Shown: positions 44,898 through 54,006 of the stretch, in pieces | Layout of the letters: every line of letters starts with the position of its first letter | Numbering within the stretch: the first letter of the stretch is position 1 | Made by a program: the position numbers and the translations under genes | Source of the DNA: Planctomycetota bacterium | GTDB taxonomy: Bacteria > Planctomycetota > UBA1135 | Assembly: GCA_024229395.1 (NCBI GenBank) | Contig: JAAESM010000002.1 | Location: 91,682 to 155,681, forward strand | Length of the DNA stretch: 64,000 nt | Direction: 5' to 3' | The notes under the pieces: generated by a model | The model's input: only the letters and a program-made list of their open reading frames with translations | Told to the model about the DNA's origin: nothing | Databases searched by the model: none

Positions 44898-46148
44898 CTA
44901 CTCCGTCTTCGCAGCGCATTCACCAGCCAGTTTGCCGGAGATGAATGCCCACTGGAAGTTGAAGCCGCCGATGTCGCCGAAGACATCGAGGATCTCACCA
45001 CATAGATAGAGGCCCGGAGTCTTGCGGCTTTCGAGCGTTGATGGATCAATGCTGTCCAAGCCAATGCCGCCGCCAGTGACTTCCGCAACGGCAAAGCCGC
45101 GGTTGCCGCTGATCGGCAACTGGAAATCACAAAGCTGATCAAGCAGCGCATCAAAGGTACTGCGAGTCAAGTTGCCGCAACGCATCTCGCCACGCACACC
45201 AGAACGCTCGACTAATAATGCGGCGAGGCGATTGGGGAGAACGTCGGCAACGGTTTTCGAGACATTGCGCCGCGCGCGCGACTGCAGGTAGTCGATCCAT
45301 TCCTGACGCGAGGTTGCTTCCCACGAGATCAGAATCTCGGCGTTGTCGCGAATCACATAATGGCTTGCGTCCAGCACCGCCGGCCCGCTGAAGCCTTTGT
45401 GCGTGAATAGAAAACTGCGCACACCGCGGGCGACTTCTTTGCCATCGACCATAGCGCGCCATTCCACTGGCAAACTCAAACCAGCAAGATCGGTTAGATC
45501 GGTGTCGTTTGTCGTGAGTGGCACCAGCGCCGGGAAGGTCTGCACCTGCTTATGACCTAGAGTCTTGGCCAAGCGGTACCCAAAACCATCACTACCCGTA
45601 GCGGGAACCGATTCACCGCCGGTTGCCAGGATCACCTTCTTGGCACGAACTTGCTCCTCACTTTCGGAGTGCAAGATGAAACCAGTGTGACCTTTGTTGG
45701 CGTCGGCCTTATCGATCGCGGTCACGCGCCAGTCATAGACGATGGTCGCACCACAACTCTCGACTTCACGCACCAGGCCATCACGCACATCACGCGCCTT
45801 GCCCGATTCCGGGAAGAGCTTGTTGTCGTCTTCTTCAACCAGTGGCACCTCCAATTCCCAGCGCACAAAATCTTGGATCTGCGGCAAGCGCCAAGTCTTG
45901 AAGAAACGCTTCAACACATTGCGCGAGCCCGAAGTGTGAAAACTGGCTTCCACGGGATCGCGCGATTCGATCGGCAGCACATTGCAACGGCCGCCGCCAC
46001 TGATCAGGATCTTGCCACCAGCTTTGGGCTGGCCATCGAGCAACACGACCTTGGCACCACCACGCGCCGCCCAAATCGCCGCCATCAAACCAGCGGCACC
46101 GGCGCCAACAATGGCGACGTCGTAAGAGGGGGGCGTGTACAGACTCAC
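44898..46148 (-). CDS. HI0933/BaiN-family flavoprotein
   Basis: A 416-residue FAD enzyme. The N-terminal VAIVGAGAAGLMAAI binds FAD, and KILISGGGRCNVLP is the HI0933 signature. Near the C-terminus are SGNRGFAVAEVTGGGI and GLYLCGEILDVFGDIGG (family signature). Some relatives reduce bile-acid intermediates, but the natural substrate in environmental bacteria is not known. It stands alone between convergent and divergent neighbours. Confidence 0.93.
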   Translation of the reverse strand: MSLYTPPSYDVAIVGAGAAGLMAAIWAARGGAKVVLLDGQPKAGGKILISGGGRCNVLPIESRDPVEASFHTSGSRNVLKRFFKTWRLPQIQDFVRWELEVPLVEEDDNKLFPESGKARDVRDGLVREVESCGATIVYDWRVTAIDKADANKGHTGFILHSESEEQVRAKKVILATGGESVPATGSDGFGYRLAKTLGHKQVQTFPALVPLTTNDTDLTDLAGLSLPVEWRAMVDGKEVARGVRSFLFTHKGFSGPAVLDASHYVIRDNAEILISWEATSRQEWIDYLQSRARRNVSKTVADVLPNRLAALLVERSGVRGEMRCGNLTRSTFDALLDQLCDFQLPISGNRGFAVAEVTGGGIGLDSIDPSTLESRKTPGLYLCGEILDVFGDIGGFNFQWAFISGKLAGECAAKTE

Positions 46149-46176
46149 GCCGGGATTTTAGCGGTATCCTGGACTC

Positions 46177-46758
46177 ATGACTTACCTGTCATTGACCCTG
46201 ACTCTGCCAAGTTGGATTGGGGAGTACATTCACGAGACTGGCACACAGTTCTCGAGCATCGAAGAGCGCATGGCTCTGGTCGTGGAGTTGTCGCGGCTCA
46301 ATATTCAGCACAAGACCGGCGGGCCTTTTGGCGCCGCCATTTTCCGCGCCGACGGCCTCCTGGTCGCTCCCGGGGTGAATCTTGTGGCCTCTGCTTGCTG
46401 CTCGATGTTCCATGCCGAGATGGTCGCGATTGCGATGGCGCAGCAAGTCCTGCAAACCTTCGATTTGGGTAATGATTTGGCGACCCATTATGAGTTGTAC
46501 GCCAGCACCGAACCATGTGCGATGTGCCTGGGTGCGGTTCCATGGTCAGGCGTAAACGCTTTGGTTTGTGCTGCGTATGATGAAGATGCACGCGCGATCG
46601 GTTTCGATGAAGGCGCGAAGAGTGCGGACTGGGTTGCCGAGCTGGAGCAACGCGGAATCTCCGTCCTGCGCGATGTCCTGCGCGGAAATGCAGTGGAAGT
46701 TCTGCAAGCTTATGCAGATGGGGGTGGCTTGGTCTACAACGGGCGTTCCGCCAAGTAG
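46177..46758 (+). CDS. Nucleoside/guanine deaminase (CDA fold)
   Basis: A 193-residue zinc-dependent deaminase. The zinc ligands and catalytic Glu lie in FHAEMVAI and in EPCAMCLGA, the HAE and PCxxC pattern. The C-terminal part (ALVCAAYDEDARAIGFDEG) resembles guanine deaminases of the GuaD type more than TadA, but the substrate is not certain. It is divergent from the HI0933 gene with a 28-nt gap. Confidence 0.9.
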   Translation: MTYLSLTLTLPSWIGEYIHETGTQFSSIEERMALVVELSRLNIQHKTGGPFGAAIFRADGLLVAPGVNLVASACCSMFHAEMVAIAMAQQVLQTFDLGNDLATHYELYASTEPCAMCLGAVPWSGVNALVCAAYDEDARAIGFDEGAKSADWVAELEQRGISVLRDVLRGNAVEVLQAYADGGGLVYNGRSAK

Positions 46759-46797
46759 GGGTGGCTACTTTGGGTGCGCAGTCACGTGTGGCATCCT

Positions 46798-48315
46798 TTA
46801 CTCCGACCGACCCGTTACGCGTAGGTTCTTCTTCGGGGTCGAAAGGATGAATGCGGTCACGGCACTCGCACCAATGCGTGAATCCGCACCGTAGCCGGTG
46901 TTGTCGCGGTTTGGTTGGTAGTAGAAACTTCCGTCGGTGCATTGCGCCAGCGTGAACCACCACCTATTCGCATCCATTAGTTTCTTCAGCACCTTTGGAT
47001 CTCCTGCAGCACCCGCCGCCCCGTAACCCATGCCCATGATCGGCGACGCATGGGTGTCGGGGAAACTCTCGGGGTGCTCGCCGATCAAAGCACCATGCTC
47101 CAGGCCGCGCTTCACCGACTTCTTGCCAAAAGGACTTAATCGGAAGGCCACTGCCGACGCACCGGTGCGCCCCATGTCGGCCCAATCATCTTGACCGGCA
47201 GCCTCGTCGGCGTACCAAACATAGAGATTGCGACCACTTCCGCGGCGCAAGAAGTCGTAAGCCGCCTTATGACGTTTCGGGTCGACTTCGATCCCGCATT
47301 CCTGCATCAAAGCAAAGGCCAATGCGCCCTGGGCAGTAAGCATGGCGATCGGTCCATAACCTTCAAAGCCAGGATTGTGCCCCCAACCACCTTCGGCATC
47401 GCCAGGCTCCTTCGGGAAGGAATGCGGATGGGTTTCTTTAGCCTTTGGATTGATCTGCGCAGTGTCGGTGTACTGGCTGCTGTAGAGGAAGTCATAGACC
47501 TCTTCCAATTCCTTCAACACCCATTTCTCTTCGGTGATGAGGTAGTACTCACTCATTACGATGGCGGCGGCCATGTACTTCCAGTTGACCAACCAAGAGT
47601 CGTCCTCGCGGCTGGTGTTCTTGGCGTGAAATTGCACACTCTTCTTGGCCGCGGCCATGTGCTTCTTGGTGCCGCTCGCCATCAAGGCCAAGGGCGCGAA
47701 GGTGTCGTGCGGCGGCGAACCCCAGGACCCATCTTTGCGTTGATGTTCCAATAGGTACTTGTAGAGATCTTCCTGGATGGCGTCGGTCTTGGCGCACTCG
47801 AAAGGGAAGGTCTTGGCGAAGGCGCCGTACTTCTTGCCGATCGATAGTGGCACCTTTTTCTGCTTGCCATCGCGCACGATGTTCAAGTCGAGTTTGCCGT
47901 TCGCTTTCTTCCGTTGGCAAGCTTCCAGCGCTTCGGCGAAATCCGCGATGGGTCCATCCGGCCCGAACTTGTCCATTCCGTAACCGTTTTGATGGGGAGT
48001 GGAGAAGAACTTGCCGCCGGCGCCGGCGATTAGGTCGCCGACCTTAACCTTTTTGTGCGCCGGCGAATCCTCAAAGACGTACTTCACCAACAGCCATTCG
48101 GGTGCATCTTCGGTCAGCTCGACACGGATGCCGGTGATGCCCAAATTGTAGTACCAGCCGGGTACTTCAGAATCCGGTCCATCATGTGCCCTTTGATTCC
48201 ACGGCGATCCGCCAGGTTGGTAATGAACCTGTGCGGCGAGCGGCGCGACGGCTACGGCCCAAAGAATGGAGATCAGCAATACAGCGAGGAAGTTCCGGGG
48301 GACGATGTGAACCAT
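46798..48315 (-). CDS. Secreted PDZ-like plus alpha/alpha-toroid protein
   Basis: A 505-residue protein with a signal peptide ending near LAAQVH. Residues about 50-170 resemble a PDZ domain (WLLVKYVFEDSPA, VKVGDLIAGAGGK, DGKQKKVPLSIG). The remaining 330 residues are helical repeats of the prenyltransferase/squalene-oxidase type (QRKDGSWGSPPHD, CTDGSFYYQPNR). I recall a similar planctomycete family under the name DUF6288 but cannot confirm it. It is a third toroid protein in the window and lacks the C-terminal discoidin domain of the other two. Confidence 0.8.
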   Translation of the reverse strand: MVHIVPRNFLAVLLISILWAVAVAPLAAQVHYQPGGSPWNQRAHDGPDSEVPGWYYNLGITGIRVELTEDAPEWLLVKYVFEDSPAHKKVKVGDLIAGAGGKFFSTPHQNGYGMDKFGPDGPIADFAEALEACQRKKANGKLDLNIVRDGKQKKVPLSIGKKYGAFAKTFPFECAKTDAIQEDLYKYLLEHQRKDGSWGSPPHDTFAPLALMASGTKKHMAAAKKSVQFHAKNTSREDDSWLVNWKYMAAAIVMSEYYLITEEKWVLKELEEVYDFLYSSQYTDTAQINPKAKETHPHSFPKEPGDAEGGWGHNPGFEGYGPIAMLTAQGALAFALMQECGIEVDPKRHKAAYDFLRRGSGRNLYVWYADEAAGQDDWADMGRTGASAVAFRLSPFGKKSVKRGLEHGALIGEHPESFPDTHASPIMGMGYGAAGAAGDPKVLKKLMDANRWWFTLAQCTDGSFYYQPNRDNTGYGADSRIGASAVTAFILSTPKKNLRVTGRSE

Positions 48316-48402
48316 GGCCTCGGAAATGTACCAAGCCCCAATCTAGCTCGGAGTGGTCCTTTCCATATCGGGCTGCGAACGGTGCTGGCAGATGCCCGGC
48401 TG

Positions 48403-49863
48403 TCAGGCCAATAGGTCGTGAATCACATTTCCGGCGACATCGGTCAGGCGGAATGGGCGGCCTTGCGATGTATAAGTCAAGCGCTCGTGATCCACGCCGA
48501 GTAGATGCAGCATGGTGGCGTGCAGGTCGTGTACGTCGACCTTGTCCTCGGTGGTGAAGTAGCCGAATTCATCGGTCGCGCCATGTGCCACGCCCGGCTT
48601 CATACCGCCACCAGCGAACCACATCGTGAAGGCATGCGGATGATGATCACGCCCCAGGAAGGTAGAGCCGTTGCGCTTCTCGTTCATAGGAGTGCGACCG
48701 AACTCACCGCCCCAGACCACAAGCGTGTCATCCAACAGACCGCGTTGCTCAAGGTCCTTCACCAACGCCGCGGCGGCTTGATCGGTGCGACGACATTGCT
48801 CCGGCAAGGAAGTAATGATGTCATCGCTCGGGTTGGTGCCATGACTATCCCACCCCCAATCGTAGAGTTGGATGAAACGCACGCCGCTCTCGGCAAGGCG
48901 TCGGGCGAACAAGCAGTTCGACGCGAACGATGGCTTACCCGGTTCCACACCGTACATCTCCAAGGTCTCGGCGCTCTCGGTGGTCAGGTCAGCGATCTCC
49001 GGAACTTCACGCTGCATGCGGAAGGCTAGTTCATATTGCTCAATGCGCGCCAAGGTTTCGGCATCGTTATTGCGTTGCGCCGACTTGCGGTTCAACTCAC
49101 CCAAGGCATCCAACTCACGGCGACGCTGCTCTGTGGACACCCCCTCAGGATTCGACAGGAACAGCACCGGATCGGCGCCATCATGCAAGCGCACGCCTTG
49201 GTATTGCGACGGCAGGAATCCATTGCTCCACGCGGTGGCACCAGCACTGGGTCCGAACTTGCCGGACAGCATGACCACGAATGCGGGCAGGTTCTGGTTC
49301 TCATTACCCAAGCCGTAGCTCAACCAAGAACCCAGACTCGGACGGCCGGCAAGATGATGACCGGTGTTCAAGAACAACTGCGCGGGCGCGTGGTTGAACT
49401 GCGTGGTCGTCATCGAACGCACCACGGTCAACTTGTCGGCGATGGCGGCGGTGTGGGGGAGCAACTCCGAAATCCACTGACCACTGTCGCCATGCTGCTT
49501 GAATTCATAAGGCGATGCCAACACCTTCGGCGTGCCCTTGATGAAGGCGAAGCGTTCCTTGGCGATGAAGCTCTCAGGAATATCCTGCCCGTCGTACTCG
49601 GTGAGTTTTGGTTTTGGATCGAACAAATCCAACTGCGATGGCGAACCAGCCATATGCAAGTAGATCACGCGCTTGGCCTTGGGCGTGAAGTGCGGCAAGC
49701 CGGCCAATTCACCAGCAGCACCTTGCGGATCCTGAAGTGGGTTGTGCAGTAGGCCGCGCCCGTGTGGTTGCGCGCCAAGCAAGTCGGTCAACGCAAGACT
49801 ACCGAGAGCCAGGCCGCCGAAACCGCCTAAGGCTTGTGAAAGAAATTGACGGCGATCGATCAT
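48403..49863 (-). CDS. DUF1501 family Tat-exported protein
   Basis: A 486-residue protein with a twin-arginine signal (DRRQFL then a hydrophobic stretch to about residue 30). The alkaline phosphatase/sulfatase-like DUF1501 fold shows HMAGSPSQLDLFDPKP, GGRPSLGSWLSYGLG-like and VVWGGEFGRTP with the terminal GRDHHPHAFTMW metal-site region. Such genes are very numerous in Planctomycetes and almost always partner a PSD1 cytochrome-like gene. Its start overlaps that gene's stop as ATGA. The enzymatic role of the pair is unproven. Confidence 0.95.
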   Translation of the reverse strand: MIDRRQFLSQALGGFGGLALGSLALTDLLGAQPHGRGLLHNPLQDPQGAAGELAGLPHFTPKAKRVIYLHMAGSPSQLDLFDPKPKLTEYDGQDIPESFIAKERFAFIKGTPKVLASPYEFKQHGDSGQWISELLPHTAAIADKLTVVRSMTTTQFNHAPAQLFLNTGHHLAGRPSLGSWLSYGLGNENQNLPAFVVMLSGKFGPSAGATAWSNGFLPSQYQGVRLHDGADPVLFLSNPEGVSTEQRRRELDALGELNRKSAQRNNDAETLARIEQYELAFRMQREVPEIADLTTESAETLEMYGVEPGKPSFASNCLFARRLAESGVRFIQLYDWGWDSHGTNPSDDIITSLPEQCRRTDQAAAALVKDLEQRGLLDDTLVVWGGEFGRTPMNEKRNGSTFLGRDHHPHAFTMWFAGGGMKPGVAHGATDEFGYFTTEDKVDVHDLHATMLHLLGVDHERLTYTSQGRPFRLTDVAGNVIHDLLA

Positions 49864-52619
49864 CCGCGGTTCAGGGTGTCATCTAGGTTCAACAAAACAC
49901 GTGCGACACTTTCCCAGCCATCTTCGCTGAGTAGTTGCGTGAATACGGCGACTTCATCGGCCGACGGCGTGCGGCCCGTGCAACTTCGGAATCCATATGT
50001 GATGCGGTCCTTATCCGGCATCTTCATCGACTCCAATCGTTGGGCGAAGGCATTCGCCATTTCGCTGTAGGCCGGATCGTTCATCAACGCTAAAGCTTGA
50101 AGCGGTGTATTTGAACGATCACGTCGTGCGCACAAGGTCTCGCGGCTGGTAGCGTCGAACATCGCGAAACTTGGGTAGGGTGAAGTGCGGCGCCAGAAGG
50201 TGTAGATGCCGCGGCGATAGCGATCCGGGCCAGTGCTGGTGCGCCATCGGTCTCCGGCGTAAGTGCCGGCATCGATTCCCGCAGGTTGCGGCGGGAAGAC
50301 GCTCGGTCCACCAAGTTCGCGCACGAGCAAGCCAGACACCGCCAGGTTCGAGTCGCGTAAGTTCTCACCACTCAAGCGCAAGCGCGGAAAGTGTGAGTAA
50401 TAACGGTTGGTCGGGTCGTTCTTGATGGAAGCATCACTGGCAGCGGCAGACTGACGATAGGCGGCCGAGTTCATCAAGGTGGTCAATAACCACTTGCGGC
50501 TCCAACCGTTCTTCATGAATTCCAAGGCCAGCCAATCCAGCAGTTGTGGGTGCGTTGGATTCTCGCCTTGCGAACCGAAGTCATCCACGGTGGCAGTCAG
50601 GCCGGTGCCGAAGACTTGCTGCCAGACGCGATTGACCTCAACGCGGGCGGTCACTGCATTACGCTTGTTCACCAACCATTGTGCAAGTTCCAGACGACCG
50701 GCAGGGTTTGGTTTACGTCGGCCGCGCAAGACCGCGGGGACGCCGGGTTGCACCTCGTAGCCTGGAGTCAAAAAGCTACCTTTCTCAAGTAGGTGCGTGG
50801 TGCGTGGTTGATCCACGGCGCGCATGACCATGGTGGTCGACTTGCGATTCACGCGCTTGAGTCGTGCTTCTAGGTCGGCGGGGAGGGCAGCCAGTGGATT
50901 CAGATTACGGCTGACCAAACCGGCAGGTGCCCATTTGACGAGGCCGTCGAACTGGCCGAAAGCCAGACCATCGACCTTCGTTCCTATGGGTAGGCCAACA
51001 TCTTCAGGATTAACTTCAATGCGTTGCCAGCTTCCACCAGCAGGCAAGTCACCGATCGGCTTGCGCGCCGCGGTTCCGGCTTCACCCCAATGCTGAAGGT
51101 CTTCACCTAAGTAAGCGCGGTGTTCCCAATCGCCGCCTGCCTCATGGAACTGCAAGAACAGCTCGCGCGGCATGGCGTCGGGGTCAAGCCAAACCTGGAA
51201 CAGGAAGCGGTCGCCAGGCAAAATCGTGACCGGCGCCGACGCTCCTGAGAAATGATGCTGTTGGAATCCACTTACGGTGCGCTCGCGGATCGTGATGTTG
51301 CGATCATCAACCGTAGTGCTCCAATCGCCATCTTGGCTGGAGCCTTCCGGAACAGACTGATTCACCCAAAGGAAGTCGGAGGCTTCCGCGGGGTAGTTTC
51401 CTTGCAGTGCTTCAAGCTCCTTAACGATCGCAGCGCGCTCTTCTTCGATTCGTGGCACTTGCACCGCCATCTCCGGCGTGTTGGATTTACCGCCATCCGC
51501 AGTTTGGTTGAAGTATGCGTAAAGCTGGTAGTAATCGCGTTGCGTGAAGGGATCGTATTTATGGTTGTGGCATTGCGCGCAACCAAGAGTGCTTCCAAGC
51601 CAAACCGTGGCAGTTGTATCCGTGCGATCCTTCACTGCGGCAACGCGGTACTCTTCATCATCGGTGCCGCCTTCATTGTTCACCATGGTGTTGCGGTGAA
51701 AGCCTGTGGCGATTAAGGAAGACTGCGTTGGCTCCGGCATCAGGTCACCGGCGATCTGCTCAATGGTGAACTGCTCATAACCCATATCCTGGTTGTAGGC
51801 GTTGACCACCCAGTCGCGGTAAGGCCAAATGCTTCGGTTCTCATCCTTTTCGTAACCATTCGAATCGGCGTAGCGTGCCAAGTCCAGCCAGCGTTGCGCT
51901 TGCTGCTCGCCATAATGCGGCGACGCCATCAAGCCTGCGATCGCATGATCCCAGGCACGATCAGAAGGATCGGCCAAGAACGCATCCAACTCTTCCACGG
52001 TGGGAGGCAAGCCGGTCAAGTCCAAGGCAGCACGACGCAACAACACGCCGGCGTCGGCCTGATTTTGTGGAGTCAATCCACGTTCAAGCATTTGCGCTAG
52101 TAGATACTGATCGATTTCGTTGCGCGGCCAACTCTGCCACTGCTCCGGGAAGTCCTCCAACTTAGGCGGGGCTTCCGGACGCACTCGTTGATAAGCCCAA
52201 TGCTTCACTGGCCAGGTCGCTTCCTCGCCGTCATCGGGCCACGCCATGCCACTCTCGATCCAATCACCGATGATCTTGATCTCATTATCGGTCATCGGAT
52301 CCTTGTCTTCCGGAGGCATGCGCTCTTCCGGATCCTCGGCAACGATCAACTCCCAAAGTAAGGAGCCATCGCGATCGCCTTCCAGCAACACCGGATCCTG
52401 ACCGAAAGAACTGCCGGCCAATGCCGCAGCGCGCTGGTCCAAGCGCAGACCAGCCTTCTGACTGTACTTGCCGTGACAGTCGTAACAATGCTTCTCGAGG
52501 ATCGGCGCCACGTCGCGCGCGTAATCGATCGGCGCCTGCTGCGCCGGCAGCGTGGGAGCAAGGAAAACACTGCTCGAAAGCAGCAGCGAGATGGGGAGAA
52601 TTCTGGGGAGCGAAGCCAT
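49860..52619 (-). CDS. Planctomycete cytochrome c/DUF1549/DUF1553 protein (PSD1)
   Basis: A 919-residue secreted protein. After the signal peptide (ends near LPAQQ) comes the PSCyt1 domain with the haem-binding motif CYDCH. DUF1549 (residues about 140-350) contains LDLTGLPPTVEELDAFL and a second haem-like CAQCHNHKYDPF. A LamG/jelly-roll-like insert lies at about 420-560, and DUF1553 (about 620-890) ends the protein (VNRVWQQVFGTGL, NSAAYRQS). It is likely a periplasmic redox or sugar-related partner of the DUF1501 protein, with which it overlaps by 4 nt. Confidence 0.95.
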   Translation of the reverse strand: MASLPRILPISLLLSSSVFLAPTLPAQQAPIDYARDVAPILEKHCYDCHGKYSQKAGLRLDQRAAALAGSSFGQDPVLLEGDRDGSLLWELIVAEDPEERMPPEDKDPMTDNEIKIIGDWIESGMAWPDDGEEATWPVKHWAYQRVRPEAPPKLEDFPEQWQSWPRNEIDQYLLAQMLERGLTPQNQADAGVLLRRAALDLTGLPPTVEELDAFLADPSDRAWDHAIAGLMASPHYGEQQAQRWLDLARYADSNGYEKDENRSIWPYRDWVVNAYNQDMGYEQFTIEQIAGDLMPEPTQSSLIATGFHRNTMVNNEGGTDDEEYRVAAVKDRTDTTATVWLGSTLGCAQCHNHKYDPFTQRDYYQLYAYFNQTADGGKSNTPEMAVQVPRIEEERAAIVKELEALQGNYPAEASDFLWVNQSVPEGSSQDGDWSTTVDDRNITIRERTVSGFQQHHFSGASAPVTILPGDRFLFQVWLDPDAMPRELFLQFHEAGGDWEHRAYLGEDLQHWGEAGTAARKPIGDLPAGGSWQRIEVNPEDVGLPIGTKVDGLAFGQFDGLVKWAPAGLVSRNLNPLAALPADLEARLKRVNRKSTTMVMRAVDQPRTTHLLEKGSFLTPGYEVQPGVPAVLRGRRKPNPAGRLELAQWLVNKRNAVTARVEVNRVWQQVFGTGLTATVDDFGSQGENPTHPQLLDWLALEFMKNGWSRKWLLTTLMNSAAYRQSAAASDASIKNDPTNRYYSHFPRLRLSGENLRDSNLAVSGLLVRELGGPSVFPPQPAGIDAGTYAGDRWRTSTGPDRYRRGIYTFWRRTSPYPSFAMFDATSRETLCARRDRSNTPLQALALMNDPAYSEMANAFAQRLESMKMPDKDRITYGFRSCTGRTPSADEVAVFTQLLSEDGWESVARVLLNLDDTLNRG

Positions 52620-52702
52620 GGCTGGACAGCTTCCAGAATAGCGGCTTGTCAGCGCTTGCGGGCAATCGCTGCCGCCAGCCCGCGATGCGGTTGTGCCTTC
52701 GG

Positions 52703-53599
52703 TTACTCCTTGGCGATGGCGTGGAAACGCAGGATATCACGCATGTTTAGAGGTACCGCGCACCACGAGTTCACACGCCCTTTGGCCATCCACTGTCCGA
52801 CCACCTCAAGCCAGTTCAATCGGAAGGCCTTGCCGACGGCGCCGATGGCACGCGATGGAGTGACCGTGCGGCTTGGCACGTGTTTTTTTACGACCTCAAA
52901 GCCAGCTTCTTCCAAGGACTTCTTGAGCGTTTCGGTGGTGTAGAAATAAAGGTGCCAGTTGTCGACGATGTTGCGTTCACGGCGCCCGAACAAGCGGAAG
53001 GTCAAGGTGTCGTAGCGAGGTGTCTCGATGATTAACAAGCCGCCGGGTTTCAATACTCGGTGGATGGTGCGCAACACCGCGATCGGATCGGTGACATGTT
53101 CGATCACGTGCAGGAACAGGACGACATCGAAAGTGTTCTGTTCCAAGTCCACCTCATCCAAAGTCGCGACGCGGACATCAAGACAGAAATTCTCACGGCC
53201 ATAGCGTGCGGCGAATGAGTTCGGTTCCACGCCAAGGCAATCCATGCCGCGCTCCTTCAACTCATTCAATAAGGTGCCGGTGCAGCAACCCACTTCCAGT
53301 GCCTTACCGCCTGGCGCATGTTCCACAGCTGCATCCAGCGCATGCCGATAGTCGCGCACTTGATTGCGCTGTCGTTCCAGACCGGAAGGACTGACCTCCC
53401 AACCAGCCTTCTCTCCTTCACCCCGTTCGCGGTAATCATTCAGCTCCACACGTTGGCGCGGGCTCACGTACATCAAGTCGCAATTCCTGCATCGGACGAT
53501 ACGCCCCTCCTGCGCAACGCCGGGTTCAAAAACAACTTCGGCGTCATCGGATTGACATAGGTTGCAACAAGCAGTCTCTTCTAGGATTACAGTCTTCAT
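52703..53599 (-). CDS. SAM-dependent methyltransferase with N-terminal zinc ribbon
   Basis: A 298-residue protein started at ATG 53599. An N-terminal CNLC and CRNC pair (residues about 9-45) makes a zinc ribbon as in methyltransferases of cell-surface sugar pathways. The Rossmann core starts at ALEVGCCTGTLL (motif I), with ETPRYD and VLFLHVIEHVTDP following. A C-terminal hydrophobic helical part is typical of the class. The target is unknown. An AT-rich promoter-like region precedes it. Confidence 0.88.
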   Translation of the reverse strand: MKTVILEETACCNLCQSDDAEVVFEPGVAQEGRIVRCRNCDLMYVSPRQRVELNDYRERGEGEKAGWEVSPSGLERQRNQVRDYRHALDAAVEHAPGGKALEVGCCTGTLLNELKERGMDCLGVEPNSFAARYGRENFCLDVRVATLDEVDLEQNTFDVVLFLHVIEHVTDPIAVLRTIHRVLKPGGLLIIETPRYDTLTFRLFGRRERNIVDNWHLYFYTTETLKKSLEEAGFEVVKKHVPSRTVTPSRAIGAVGKAFRLNWLEVVGQWMAKGRVNSWCAVPLNMRDILRFHAIAKE

Positions 53600-53640
53600 G
53601 GCAATTGGGCTAAGAGCAAACATCAGCGAAGGCTGTTTTG

Positions 53641-53646
53641 AGTATA
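53641..53646 (-). promoter_or_regulatory. Candidate -10 element of the methyltransferase gene
   Basis: On the minus strand TATACT occurs 42 nt before the ATG at 53599, inside a notably AT-rich stretch (about 53640-53720) in an otherwise GC-rich region. No good -35 box was found at 16-18 nt spacing. Confidence 0.4.
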
Positions 53647-53750
53647 TCTCTTACAAATAAATTCCAGGGGTAGGAATAATTACCTTTAATTCGCGATAAT
53701 TCCAAGTATTCATTGTGGGCTCGCCGCTTTAGTGGCATCTGCAAGGACCA

Positions 53751-53992
53751 TCAGAGGATCCAGGTCATGCGCCTGGGCAGACCACTGTGCCAGACTAACT
53801 CGATGGCGTTCGCACGGTTGAAATCGAAGACGCCCCATTTCGCGCCGCCGCCGGTTCATGAATCAGCAAGTACCAACCATTGGTGGCCTCGCCGAGATTG
53901 CCACGATTGAACTGATGGGATTTGGGTACACCCGAATCGCGATAGTCGACCTCTAACTCACCATGCTGCCGACGAATCTCGGCGACGGCCAT
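53751..53992 (-). pseudogene. Small gene, apparently frameshifted by one missing base
   Basis: The uninterrupted frame from ATG 53992 gives a 65-residue protein (start MAVAEIRRQHGELEVDYRD) ending in a low-complexity tail. If one base is added in the CCG-repeat region at 53841-53855, the frame instead continues as a more protein-like segment (AKWGVFDFNRANAIELVW) to a stop at 53751, giving about 80 residues. A GAGGAA Shine-Dalgarno that overlaps the upstream stop supports translation. The family is not recognised. The frameshift is inferred from residue quality only. Confidence 0.45.
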
Positions 53993-54006
53993 CATGATCT
54001 ATTTCC

